In this document: positions 25,454 through 37,859 of the stretch, piece by piece
How positions within the stretch are numbered: the first letter of the stretch is position 1
How the letters are laid out: every line of letters starts with the position of its first letter
Origin: Chloranthus sessilifolius
Lineage: Eukaryota > Streptophyta > Magnoliopsida > Chloranthales > Chloranthaceae
Length of the DNA: 64,000 nucleotides
NCBI GenBank assembly: GCA_021018995.1
Contig: CM037586.1
Location: forward strand, 21,132,394 to 21,196,393
Reading direction: 5' to 3'
Notes under the pieces: generated by a model
Database searches by the model: none
What the model was told of the DNA's origin: nothing
What the model saw: the letters and a program-made list of their open reading frames with translations, nothing else
Translations under genes and position numbers: made by a program

Positions 25454-26383
25454 TGTTGGTGGGATTACATAAAAGTGATAGAAATAGACCAGAAAAATTA
25501 TTTCAAGGTACGATTAGATTGTTGTCTTTAAGAGAATATTTGCCTCCTATATACAACAGGATAACGATAAATTTACCTCTAAGATATAATGAAGCCTCGG
25601 TGAAGCACCAATCCCTCACACACTACGTTGCACTGTAGTGTGCGACCCAATGAAATGAATACACAGAATGTTCTGGTCGGCACACGAATTCTAAGGACAC
25701 AGATGTAGGATTCTGAATTTGCAAGTAATTCAAATTCCTCCTCTAGCCTCTATTTATAACTTTCAAAGCACCTTTTCAGAGGTGGTTGTGTCTGTCGATT
25801 TCTTACAATCGAGGCCCTGATTGATCCGATCAACGGTTGTAAAGATCCAACGGTTCACACACAAACAGTTACATCTTTTGATCAACAGTCATTAACTGGC
25901 TTGTCCGAATCCGGATTCGACCATTTTCTTGAACGGTCGGAAACTGCCTAGTATACACATGCGGTGCACATGTGTCAAGGAAATCCGTGTTCGATTAATA
26001 AGTCAACCAATTGGACTATCCCAATTCAAATATGAAAGGCTCCTCAAGCTCCTCACAACGATGTGCGCCATAAAAGAGCCAATTGCGCTATTCACACATC
26101 GCACACGTGCGCACGTGCGGTTTGCCGCTATGAGCCATGACCTATTTTTAAACCAAACAATATGAAAGGTAAGTTTCCATATATATGGCAAGTAACATTT
26201 TTGTAAAACTTTTACAATACCTTATAACTTGTGGTGGGAATATTTTTCCTCTAATATAATTCAAAATTTAAATATCTTTAACTTGAATGTTGAAGGTTCA
26301 AGTATTGTCAAAAGCATTTTTTTCATATGGAACCAATAATTTTAAGGAACCATTTAAAGATAAGCAAAACTAATAAATAAATA
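25454..26383 (-). repeat. Right (5') LTR of the copia element, first part
   Basis: Matches the left LTR from TGTTGG to the AT-rich end, then stops abruptly at a MULE terminal inverted repeat. The remainder (43758-43812) resumes after the insertion, starting with a 10-bp duplication of the last LTR bases. Confidence 0.93.
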
Positions 26384-26745
26384 GGGTTTTTTGCATATAC
26401 TCCCCTGAGATATGCCGATATTGCATCAAACCCCCTAAGTTATGGGTATTTATTCTGCAGCCCTTACTTTTGTGTTTCTATTTCATATACCCCCTTGCCG
26501 TTAACTAGCCATGAGTTTATGGATTGAAAGAATTATTTTTCCCTTAATGAAACCAATATTCTAAAAATACCACTATGCTAAAAGGCCCTTCATTCATCTA
26601 TATTTACAAGTCATGCCATTATAGTTTACCACCATTCTAAAAGGCCCTTCATTTACCTTTATTTATAAGTCATGCCATTATAGCTTACCACCACCATTCT
26701 AAAAGGAGTACCTTTAAATCCACCCACAAAATCTTTCAGTTCACC
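26384..26745. repeat. Left MULE terminal inverted repeat, outer part
   Basis: Reverse complement of 43395-43757. It includes the two 60-bp subunits and ends at TTCACC, where solo LTR C was inserted. The last five bases, TCACC, are the duplicated target. Confidence 0.9.
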
Positions 26746-29271
26746 TGTAATATTCCGAAAATTTAAGCGTTTAACTTTGACCTCGAGATTCGTGCCCGAT
26801 TAGTCATAGGGTTGACCAAGTGATGGTTAAACAATGGACTCACGAAGTTATGTACTAATGTGAGATTAGTGTGACCTAAGTGTAGAGTATAGTGTTAAGT
26901 AAGAGTCACATACATCTATCTCTGGTGTATGTGCTTAACACACAAGCAGGAGAGAGGATATAAGGGTTAATAACCCTAAAATTCTTTTTTTTACTTTAGT
27001 TGTTGAGAGAGTTAAGAAGAGAGAGAGAGAGAGGAGTAAAGAGGAGTTATGGAGGCTAGAGGTTAATGCAAATCAAGAGGAGGAGTTAGCATCGATTGCC
27101 GGATCCAACGCGTTAGGATTGTTGAAACGAAAAGCTGGAGCCCTAGCCATTTCGACCTAAATATTGATCAATTTGAGATTGATCGAAGGTGAGTTCTAAT
27201 TGAAGTACTACATAGATTGTAGGTGATTAAATTCAGTCAAATGTGCTAAAAATAGTAGATTAAAGGTTTAGAAAAGAAGGGGAAAAGATTTGAAAGAACA
27301 GCCAGAAAGGGGGCTGAATCGGACCAAATCGATTAATCGAAATTGGGATTCGATTAATCAATTTTGGTCTGGAAGTTGAAAAGTCAAGTGTGCCCGATTT
27401 CGATTAATTGATTTAGATGGCCGATTAATCGATTTGGAAATCGACTAATCGACTAGGTACCTCCAGTGGCTGGAGAACCAAGACCTGGGGAAATCGACTA
27501 ATCGAGTAGAGAAAGCGATTAATCAATTTTGGATTTCGATTAGTCGATTTGGAATCGACTAATCGATTTCAGACTTCGACTACTCAATTTGAGAATCGAC
27601 TTTGCTATGCCAAGGATTTCGATTAATCGAATTTGGATTTCGATTAATCGATTTTGAGATTCGATTAATCGATTTGGGTTTCGATTAATCGATTTTGGAA
27701 ATCGATTAATCAATTTTGGCATACTCAGTTGACTTTTAAATTTTACTTTAAAATTGAGGGAGGGTTTAGGACCTTCTTTATTACATCTTTAGTGATGTAT
27801 TGCAAGTGTTGTAATGTACCATAGGTGATACATGTGAAAGAGAGTACAAGGAGCCGCTTGGGACTTTGATGCTTGGACCTTCAGAGAATTGAGGTAGGGA
27901 ACACCTTGAACATGTACTTTAATTACAAGAGCATGTATGTAGTGATATATTCATCATAATTGAAAATGTTTTAACCATGAAAAGCTTTATAAAAATGGGT
28001 GTGTGTGTGTGACACCAAGATGTGATAATGGCATCTATGTGATGCGAGTAACTAAGATCAAATAATCTAATGAGAATGAGACATCCCCAGGGGATGAGAA
28101 AGTAATATAGGCATCAGTGGATGCGGGTAAGTTATACATCCCAGGGATGTATATGTGATTGAATAATTACTATTGAGGCCTAATTGATATAAGATAGCAC
28201 TTTACACGGAGAACAACTATATGTAAAGCACATGTTATTTTTATTATTTGAGGTTTGTTTAGGATACCCCACCGACGTGGCGGGATACCCACGACTGACG
28301 CGGCAGGATATCCGTGACCGGTACGGCGGCCAATCCGTACACCAGTGCGGAGGTCTATCCGTACACAGTAAGCACATCCCAGGGATGTTGAGATGAGTTT
28401 TAACCCCGCCGCCTAGTGAGAAAGGGGCTTGGGTCGTATTCCCAGGGAATACATTTTAACAACTGTCTATTTAGACAACGATGAAGGGTATCTCATCGGG
28501 GCTCGATACTATATTGCTCGGGGAATACTTAAGTTGAAGATTTAAGTTTTACTTTAGGCCTGTTCAGTGTCATTCATGATAAATCAAAAGTAAAGTAAGA
28601 CATGCTAATTACCAGTGAACTTGAATGCAAATCATTACTTTTTAAACTATTTTTCTAGCAAATGCATAGACACATCATGCTTAGAATATCATGGAATATA
28701 TGTGAGATTTTAATTTATATGTTCATTGTGATTGTTCCCTATTGAGCTAGGATGTAGCTCACCCTTTAGACTATATGTCGTAGGTCCTTTGATAGCAGCG
28801 GCTGCAACTTCAGGAGACATTGATTCGGGTGATTCGGATGATTCGGATGATTCGGATTACGTGCCTAGAGACGAGTTGGAGCCTCCTCCCGAGGACTTCT
28901 TCTAGGAGACTCTGCTGTGTACTTTGACAGAGAGTAGTTTTGAGAGCAGATTTGTACGGCTTGATATGTCAAGCCTTTATTTTGTTTAAACAATGTAATT
29001 AAATTGATTTAATTCTTTTGGCAAATCATCTGGGGTGATCTGTTTATCACCGATGGTTCGGATCGATTCTCTGTTCATGCAGTGGCATGAAAGTAGAACT
29101 GTCTTTCGTTTGTGCCAGTTGGGCACATTAATCTTTCCGCTTTATGCAGTCAATAGTTTATTTCTTAATTGTTGCTTGTTATACCATTGTTCCGTGCATA
29201 GTTTTGGGGCACGGTCTGGAGGATCGTGCTGATGGCACGAGTTTCGAGATACTGAAATCCGGGCTGTCACA
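26746..29271 (+). mobile_element. Solo LTR of gypsy family C, inserted in the MULE arm
   Basis: 2526 bp, TGTAATATTCC to GGGCTGTCACA, flanked by TCACC on both sides (26741-26745 and 29272-29276). No internal region follows, so it is a solo LTR left by LTR-LTR recombination. It shows the family layout: a palindrome array of CGATTAATCG units at 27310-27722, ACATCCC/GGGATGT inverted pairs near 28080-28160 and 28373-28390, and the GTGACCGGTACGG block near 28310. Related to but distinct from the LTRs of A and B. Confidence 0.93.
27310..27722 (+). repeat. Palindrome array CGATTAATCG in solo LTR C
   Basis: About 18 copies of a 10-12 bp self-complementary core CGATTAATCG (some degraded to CGACTAATCG) joined by short AAATTTGG-type linkers, spacing about 18-30 bp. 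Same relative position as the arrays in LTRs A and B. Confidence 0.9.
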
Positions 29272-29276
29272 TCACC

Positions 29277-29360
29277 CATGCTGAAACACATCGACTGTAT
29301 TGAATCAGACGATGGAGATTGTTTATCGTCCCAATATTTCATGAGATCTATCTTTAGATC
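29277..29360. repeat. Left MULE arm, middle part between two insertions
   Basis: Reverse complement of about 43305-43390: a segment with CTGAAACACATCGACTG and GATCTATCTTTAGATC. It proves that the solo LTR before it and element B after it are two separate insertions in one arm. Confidence 0.9.
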
Positions 29361-29365
29361 ATGGG

Positions 29366-31798
29366 TGTAACGTCCCAGAAATTTCATATTTTAAATGGTT
29401 CACCTCGGTGCTTGACCGCCGTCTGACAGGTCGACTCACAATCGTTGATACGAGGTGTATAATATAAACTCAACCCTTAGATGGATTGAGTATCTTTATG
29501 TATGTGCACACACATGTACAATAGATGTTAGTGTTTAACACCAAGATAAATGGATAGACTATAAGAAAGAAAGAAAAGGGAAATACATTGTTTAAATGGA
29601 GTAGTTGAGAAGGGAGTTAAGAGAAAGAGAGAGAGTGTGAGAGAGTAAATGTGAGAAATCACACGAAGGCATTGAATATAGTTCTTTGATCTTAGCTCGC
29701 AAAGTCTAACGGATCGAGCTCGAGATCGAGGAGAGGTTTTAGTTGTGGGTTTGAGAAACCCTAGCAAACTAGGGTTTTGGATCAAGAAATCCAACCGATT
29801 GAAGGTGAGCAAAAGCTTTGTAATTATTTTCTTATATTAATGTAAATTAGAAAGCTAGGATGTAAGAAATCAATGATGAGTCTGCATGAAGGAGTTAAGA
29901 TGATTGCTAGGGATAACAAATTCGATCCATAGCTGAGGAGAGACAAATTCGTTCAATCGAAATGAGAATCCGATAGAACGAATTTGGCCTGAGAAGAAGA
30001 TATGAAAAGAGAGAAAGGTTTCTGAGTAAATAGATCGAACGATTTGAAATTCGTTCGTTCGATTTTGGAAACCGTTTAATCGAAAAAAAAATCGATTGAA
30101 AGGTTTACTCAGAAGATAAAGAAGTAAAAGGAGAATTTGTTCGAACGAAATAAAATTCATTCGAACGATATGAAATTCGTTCGAACGATTTAGAAACCGT
30201 TCGAATGATTTTGTGAATCGTTCGAACGATTTGAAAATCGTTCGATCGATTTGGTTAAAGTTTGGCTTTGAGGTCTAATTTAGCTTGTCAATGAATTGTA
30301 AGAGGACTTAAGCTTTTTGAACCACTGTTTAGACATAGTAGTGATATTTGTCATGCATTGATCATGCCTAGGTTAAGCCAAACCATTGAGTACTCATAGA
30401 AAGATCGGGTTTGAGGATTCAAAGGTTCGAGACGCATGTGAGGTAGGGGAATATCTAACTAATATACTATGTTGCGAGCACGTATGTAATGATCGTGTAT
30501 GATGCATGCTTCTTTAAATTTTGTTTTTGAATTATAATGGAAATAATGTAAAGAGTAAAATAGATGGAAATAGTGCATGTGTTTACACAAGTAAAAGAGG
30601 AATTGGTTAAGAAAAGAAAGATCATCCCAGGGATGTAAGAACACACAGGCATCGCAGAGATGCAATAGACAGCGTGACATCCTAGGGATGTGAGGTGGAT
30701 GAAAGATCCATGTTAAAGAGATAAACAGTAAACATGAATGCACGGGCTGAGTGTTATTAACTATTAGCACAAATTCACGGTGAATAACTATATTTATTGC
30801 ACAATTTGATTTAAGGTTCAAAGAATACCCAACCGATGCGACGGGATAACTGTGACTGACGCAGCAGGATATCCGTGACCGGTACGACGGCTAATCCGTA
30901 CAACAGCAGACATCCCATGGATGTATAGTAGTATTAAGCCCGTCGCCTAAGAGACAGGGACGAGGACAATTCCATGAAAAATAGTCTGATTAGATGACGA
31001 TGGAGGGTATTCCATCGGGGCTCGATGTTATATTGCTCGGGGATTATTTAAGTTAAGATTTAAGTCATGATCTCAGCCTGGTTGCAACTAAGGAAACTAG
31101 TAGTCATTGAAAGAAATGCATGATCAGAATGATAAAAGTAGTCATATCGTTTTGTCACATCTTAAAGTTATTTTCAAGAAATGATTTAATTATGAATGCA
31201 TGTCTATTCTTTTCATGAAATATATGTTTGTAAAATGGATATATTTGCTGTGATATTGCCCTATTGAGTTAGGATGTAGCTCACCCTTTGACTTTATGTC
31301 ACAGGTGACGGTTTAGAATTTGATGAGAATGTAGGAATTGTTACGGACGAGGGTGATCCTGGTGATTCGGAGTACTTTCCGAGGGAGGAAACTGAGCCAC
31401 CTCCGAAGAGATTCTTCTAGAAGATCTTCGCTGCGTATTTTGATATGTTTTGATAGTTTGAGAAAGAGAATTATGGCTTGGTACGTCCAGCCTTATTTTG
31501 AGAGTAAATGAATATGTAATATTCTTTTACTGAACCATTGAGAGTGACCGTAGTTACGGCACTAATGGTTTGGGTTGGTTCTTTTGTTCATGCGGAGTCA
31601 TGAAATTAGAACTATCTTTTGGGCATGTATTTTTGGATTAACGTACTGTAGAAATAGGAGAATTATTTTGCATTATTTTCTTTTGTTTAATATTATGAAT
31701 GGGATGTACCAAGTGTTCCGCACTTACATTATGGGGCATGGCCTTATGGGATGTGCCGATGGCACGGGTTTCGGGGTGCCGAAATCTGGGCTGTCACA
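29366..31798 (+). repeat. 5' LTR of element B
   Basis: 2433 bp, TGTAACGTCC to GGGCTGTCACA. It holds the palindrome array TTCGAACGA at 29930-30262, perfect 14-16 bp palindromes of the type CATCCCAGGGATG at 30624-30690, and the GTGACCGGTACG block near 30875. Confidence 0.95.
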
Positions 31799-31800
31799 AT

Positions 31801-31813
31801 TGGTATCAGAGCG
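31801..31813 (+). other. Primer-binding site of element B
   Basis: TGGTATCAGAGCG two bases after the LTR end, complementary to the 3' end of plant initiator-Met tRNA. Confidence 0.93.
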
Positions 31814-31889
31814 TTTTCTTTTGAATTTCTGACAAAGTCTTAGATTTTGTTGGAGTGAAGGGATCTTCTGCTAACGAAACTTTAGTTTC

Positions 31890-33130
31890 ATATGAAGAGC
31901 ACGATGTCTTCTGGAAGACGGGGTCGACCGAGAGGTACCCAGAATAGAAACCAGAGTGGTGATGAGAGATTCCAGGCAGGGTCTAGTAGTAGAGACCAGG
32001 AAAATTCTCGAGAAGGAGAACAGAGGAGTGAGATGACAGATCGGATCGCATTGGCAATGGAGACTATGGCATTGTGATGGCTCGTGAGGCAGACGCATGA
32101 TCGCCATCTTGGTGAACAAGACTATTTGGCGGCGAATAACATCAATAACGTCAATAGTTATCAGCCACCACCTCCTCCAGCATTGTTGCCATCATCTTTT
32201 ATAGATTTTAGGGGATTGAGACCTCCTAGTTTCTATGGACAGACTGACCCGTTAGAAGCAGAGAAGTGGCTTAACCAAATTGAAAAGCTTCTAGACATAC
32301 TATGGGGTACGAAAAGTGAGAAGGTAGGATGGGCTTCCTTCCAGTTGGAGGGAGATGCCGATCCGTGGTGGAAGTCTGTACTAAGGAGAAGAGAAGTTGA
32401 AGACCCTCACCGTCTATGGACTTGGACGGAATTTGTAAGGGAGTTCAATAGGGAGTACTTCCCTAAGCAAGTACGAGTCCAGATGAGAAGAGAGTTTGCA
32501 AACTTACAGCAGAGAGGCATGTCAGTCAGAGAGTATGGTGTAGAGTTCACGCGATTATCTCGATTTGCACCAGAGCTAGCATCTACAGAAATCATGAAGG
32601 CGGCTAAATTTGAAGAGGGTTTAAGACCAAACATCCGTGAAAGAGTGTCAATATTTGAACTAGAACGCTATGCGGATGTGATGGGAAAAGCCATAGTAGC
32701 CGAGAGGGATATATATGGGGTGTACAAGAGAAGAGATCAACCTGACGGGGCAGGAACAGCTCAAGGGAGAGCGAGTGAGTTTAGCTCGGGGAACAAAAAG
32801 CCGAGATTTACCACGCCGACTCCACTCCCTAGACAGGGCATGTATATGAATTTCTCTAGGCCACCTACATCCATGTTGGCGAGACCAATTCGATATGGGA
32901 ACCCTACCGCTACCACCGGAGTATCTGCTACTCAAGGCATCTCTCGGGTTGCTTCCTCTACTCCAAAGGAGACTTGTGCCAAATGCGACAAGCCTCAGAG
33001 AATAGTCGATTATAGAAGGAGAATGCAGGGGTGTTACCGATGTGGGAAACTAGGCCACATAATAATGGATTGCCCTGAGATGAGCAAAGGGAGAATAGCT
33101 TCTGCTTCTGCATCACGAACTGTATAGGCT
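31890..33130 (+). pseudogene. gag region of element B
   Basis: Capsid and nucleocapsid of a chromovirus. Seen are an Arg/Gly/Ser-rich start, a PPPPPALLPSSF linker, FYGQTDPLEAEKWL, the capsid stretch YFPKQVRVQM, VREYGVEFTRLSRFAPE, and a C-terminal CCHC knuckle CYRCGKLGHIIMDC. This region is better preserved than in A, and the two are clearly homologous along their length. The element as a whole is a fossil. Confidence 0.93.
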
Positions 33131-33389
33131 AAGAGACCGGTTGTACAAGGGAGAACTTATGCAGTCACAGCAGAGGACGCTCATAACTCCAATGATATTA
33201 TTCAAGGTGAGTTCTACTTGAGTTTAATTAACATGCTATCAAATTTAACATTTACAATGAATTAGCCAAAAAATAGTACATTTTCTTGGTTAGATTAATT
33301 GTCATTTAAAGGTTTTGTTGGTCACTTGAATAACATGTTTAAGTCAGTAACCCGAGTGAAGTGATAAGATGTGTGTACACTATAGGTAC

Positions 33390-36300
33390 CTTATTTGTAC
33401 ATGGGAAGGAGAGTCGTGGAGCGTATGAGGCTAGAGCGTTGATAGACCCAGGGTCTACTCATTCGTTTGTTACTACTCGATTTGTGAGAAGGATGAGGAT
33501 CAAGCCAGAGACATTAAATTTTGTCTTAGCTGTGACAGTTCCAACTGGACCGGTAGTGAATGCAGACTTAATCTGCAAGTAAGTAACCGTAGCTGTTAAA
33601 GATGGAGAGGTTTTTGAGTTGTCAGCAAATCTAATTCTGTTAGACATGCAAAGATTTGATGTAATCCTTGGCATGGACTGGCTGTCAAAACACTGTGCAA
33701 CGGTTGACTGCAAGAGTAAGATTGTCATCTTTAGGCCGAATACTAGGAGATCGTTTCGATTTGTCGGAGTACGAACGAAATTCCTACCACTTGTGTCCGC
33801 CATCAAGGCCGAGCGCCTAATCAGAAATGGATGCAGTGGTTATTTAGCCTTTTTGAGGGATGACAAGGAAAGAAAGAATATTATTACAGAAATCGCAGTG
33901 GTGCGCGAGTTTGAAGATGTCTTCCCAGAGGAATTACCGGGTTTACCTTCGGATCGAGAAGTGGAGTTTGCTATCGACTTGGCACCTAGAACGGAGCCGG
34001 TTTCTAAAGTGCCGTATCGAATGGCTCCGGCCGAGTTGAAGGAGTTGAAAGAGCAACTGCAGGAACTTTTAGATAAGGGGATTGTGAGACCGAGTGTATC
34101 TCCTTGGGGTGCGCCGGTCTTGTTCGTTAAGAAGAAGGACGGGTCAATGAGGTTATGCATTGACTACCGTCAGTTGAACAAACTCACTATAAAGAACAAG
34201 TATCCGTTGCCAAGAATAGATGATTTGTTTGACCAGCTACAGGGAGCCAAGTATTTTTCAAAGACCGACTTGAGGTCAGGATATCATCAGCTCAGGGTCA
34301 AGGCAGAAGACATTCAAAAGACTGCTTTTAGAACAAGATACGGACACTACGAGTTTTTAGTGATGCCGTTTGGGTTGACGAATGCGCCGGCGTCCTTCAT
34401 GGATTTAATGAATCGGGTGTTTAAACCACACCTAGATTCTTTTGTCGTTATATTTGTTGACGATATCCTCATATACTCTAAGTCAAAGCAAGTGCATGCA
34501 GAGCACTTGAGGTTCGCTTTACAAATGTTACGTGAACACCAATTATACGCCAAACTCAGTAAATGCGAGTTTTGGTTGGAAAAAGTTACTTTTTTGGGAC
34601 ACGTAGTCTCAAAGGATGGTGTCACAATAGATCCCGCTAAGATTGAGGTCGTTGTGCAGTGGGAACAACCAAAGACGGTTACCAAGGTACGTAGTTTCCT
34701 TGGGTTAGCTAGATATTATAGACGTTTTGTGGAAGGATTTTCCAAACTATCGGGGCCACTGACTAAGCTCACACAGAAAGATGTGCAACTTGAGTGGACC
34801 GATGCATGCGAAGCAAGCTTTTAAGAACTCAGGAAGCAGCTTACTTCGGCACCGGTACTTGCAATTCCTTCAAGTGGTGGAGGTTTTGCAGTCTATAGCG
34901 ATGCTTCTCACAACGGTTTAGGCTGTCTGCTAAACCAACATAAAAAGGTGATTGCTTATGGGTCGAGACAACTGAAGGACCATGAGAAGAATTACCCAAC
35001 GCATGACCTCGAGCTCGCAGCAGTCATATTCGCATTGAAGATATGGAGACACTATTTGTATGGAGAGACCTTCGAGATCTTCACTGACCATAAAAGCCTC
35101 CAATACTTATTTACACAAAAAGAACTAAACATGAGGCAGCGACGATGGATGGAGTTTCTCAAGGATTACGATTGCTTCATTCAATATCACCCAGGCAAGG
35201 CCAATGTCATTGCGGATGCCTTGAGTCGTAAGAGATAGGCTCAGTTGGCTAACCTTGTGATGGGAATGTACAGGTGGAAATTGTTTGAGGACCTGTCATT
35301 GTATAATGTAAAAATTGAAGTACAAGCTTCAGGTGCTCTGTTGGCCAATATTTCGGTAAGACCAATCATTTTTGAACACATCCATGAGTTGCAGATGAAA
35401 GATCCCGAATTAGATAAAATTCGGAAAGAAGTAGTAGAAGGTACTAGACCAGATTTTTCTATAAGGGAGGATGGTTCCTTGCTGTTCAGGGGCCGCCTCT
35501 GTGTTCCTATTGATGCCGATCTACGACAAACTATTTTAGATGAATTTCACAAATCTAAATATGCGATCCATCCGGGTAGCACCAAGATGTATCACGATAT
35601 GCGTAAGGGCTACTGGTGGAGGGGTCTCAAACATGACGTAGCAAATTAGGTGTCAAAGTGTCTGACGTGTCAACAAGTGAAGGTTGACCATAGACACCCT
35701 GTTGGATTGCTACAGCCTTTGCCTATACCGGAATGGAAATGGGATTCTATCTCGATGGATTTCATAGTGGGGTTGCCACGAACAGCGAAGAGGCACAACG
35801 CTATCTGGGTCGTTGTGGATAGACTGATGAAGTTCGCTCACTTTTTGCCCTACAACACTATGTATACAGTAGGCAAACTTACGGAACTCTATATGAAAGA
35901 GATAGTATGCCTACATGGTATTCCAAGCAGTATTGTCTCTGATCGTGACTAGATATACACTTCAAAGTTTTGGCAAAAATTTCAAGAAAGTATGGGTACT
36001 CGATTAGATTTCAGTTCAGCGTTCCATCCACAAACTAATGAGTAGACGGAACAAGTAAACCAAGTGATTGAAGATATGCTAAGGGCGTGCATGCTTGAAT
36101 TACAGGGTTCATGGGATCAGCATCTTCCCTTGATCGAGTTTGCTTATAATAATAGTTTTCAAGCAAGCATTGGAATGGCGCCTTACAAAGCACTTTATGG
36201 TAGGCGATGTCGATCGCCGATCAACTGGGAAGAGACCGGAGAAAAATTTGTGCTTGGTCCGGATGTTCTCGAAGATAATGCTATGGTTGTCCGAATGATA

Positions 36301-36795
36301 AGGGAATGACTGTGATCAGCACAGAGCCGACAAAAGAGTTATGCCGATGTCAAGAGAACGAGCCTGGATTTTGTCGTGGGCGATCATGTCTTTGTGAAAA
36401 TATCACCTATGAGGGGTGTGATGCAGTTCGAAAGAAAAGGGAAGCTCAGTCCTCGTTACATCAGACCCTTTGAAGTTTTGGGTCGAGTCGGAGAAGTAGC
36501 CTATCGCATCGGATTGCCTCCGTTGTTTGATAGGGTGCACAATGTCTTTCATATCTCCATGCTCCGCAAGTACGTAAAGGACCCCACGCACATTTTAAGC
36601 GGTCAACCGATCGATTTGCATGAGGATATGACCATGGTTGAAGACGCTACTCAAATCTTGGACCGAAAGGAATGAACTCTACGTGCTAAGGTCATTCCAT
36701 TAGTGTTGGTCAAGTGGGGTAGTCACCCTGTCGAAGAAGCAACTTGGGAGAGAGAGGCTGAAATTCGGGATCTGTATCCCCATCTATTTGAGTAG
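33390..36795 (+). pseudogene. pol region of element B: PR, RT, RNase H, INT, chromodomain
   Basis: Protease around 33420-33700 (DPGSTHSFVT). Reverse transcriptase around 33950-34620 ([30 protein letters not shown] where FADD/FMDD is more usual). RNase H around 34850-35240 ([26 protein letters not shown]). Integrase around 35500-36310 (zinc knuckle with H-x-H and CLTCQQVK, core [26 protein letters not shown]). C-terminal part with SPRYIRPFEVLGRVGEVAY and a chromodomain-like end near 36640-36790. Domain order and the chromodomain type define the chromovirus. About half a dozen breaks. Confidence 0.95.
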
Positions 36796-37194
36796 TGGAG
36801 ATGGTACTTGATCTGTACTAGGTGTGAAATAATTGTATGGGACTTGGGATTATTTTGTTTAATTTTGTTTGTATGAGCCGAGTATGAAACTGGTTTAAGC
36901 AGTGTTCGACTTATGTGTTAAAATTTTACGATTATTTTTTTGTTGTATGGGAAGTTATCATTTTACGTCCCTATCTCAAATTATGAAGATAAGGTGTACA
37001 ACTAGCCGGCACCTTGTCAAGGTTTACAAATACAGTTCGGTTTGGTTATGAAAAAAATGGGCGAGCTCCGATGGTTTACTTGTTGGGTTAGATAGCTGTT
37101 AGAGAACTGTTAGACCATGGTGGGGTATGGAGGAGTTACCTCATTTTAAATGAGTGAATTGAGCAACCTGGGGGAACAGCCTCAGTTTTAAATT

Positions 37195-37600
37195 TTGGTT
37201 TTCGTTTGATCGAAATTAAAATTCGACCGAACGAATTTGTATGGGACAAAGCAACAGGAATAGCCATAAACCGTTCGAACGGTTTCACAAATCGTTCGAA
37301 CGAAATGTACCCATAGTCGGCACTAGTAAGTTCTCAGAGAATCGTTCGAACGATTTCCAAACCGTTCGAACGAAATTCTTTTGCCAGTGAGAGGGAAAAA
37401 GGTCTGAAATTTTAGTCTGAGAAATCGTTCGATCGATTTCTAAACCGATCGAACGAAAGTTTTTGAAAGCATTTAGACCTGGGTAATTCGTTCGATCGAA
37501 ATTAAATTTGTTCGAACGAATTTTTGAATTGGCATTTAATGGCTGAAAACCGATCGAACGATTTGAAATTCGTTCGATCGATTTGGCAATTTATATATTG
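37195..37600 (+). promoter_or_regulatory. Palindrome cluster plus TATA box upstream of the extra gene in element B
   Basis: About twelve copies of CGTTCGAACGA or CGTTCGATCGA, with AAATTT-type flanks, between 37205 and 37580. They are followed by TATATAT at 37592-37598, about 265 bp before the ATG of the additional gene. The core TTCGAACGA is the same as in the LTR array of this element and differs from the cores in A and C. An internal promoter is the inferred reading. Confidence 0.6.
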
Positions 37601-37859
37601 CTGCATTGGAAATTTTTTTCATTCGTTCGAAAATCAACAAGCTTATTTAATTTTTTCTTTTGAGAAGAGCTTTAGGGTTTGGGAGGGCCGCCGATCTTCA
37701 TCGATTCCGGCCATCTTCACGTTTGGAACAGTTCAATCATCCGTTTGGGTCATCTTGAGGTAATCATTAACCTCAAGTTTCGTCTTTACCGATCCATTTC
37801 TCCTCGTATTTAATAGAATTAGGGCTAAGTACATAAACTCTACCTTGTGTTTAAGTAAA

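Noticed and set aside
27310-27722. CRISPR-like regular array of short palindromic repeats
   Set aside because: Linkers are not unique spacers, the units overlap, spacing varies, and the array lies in a plant retrotransposon LTR.
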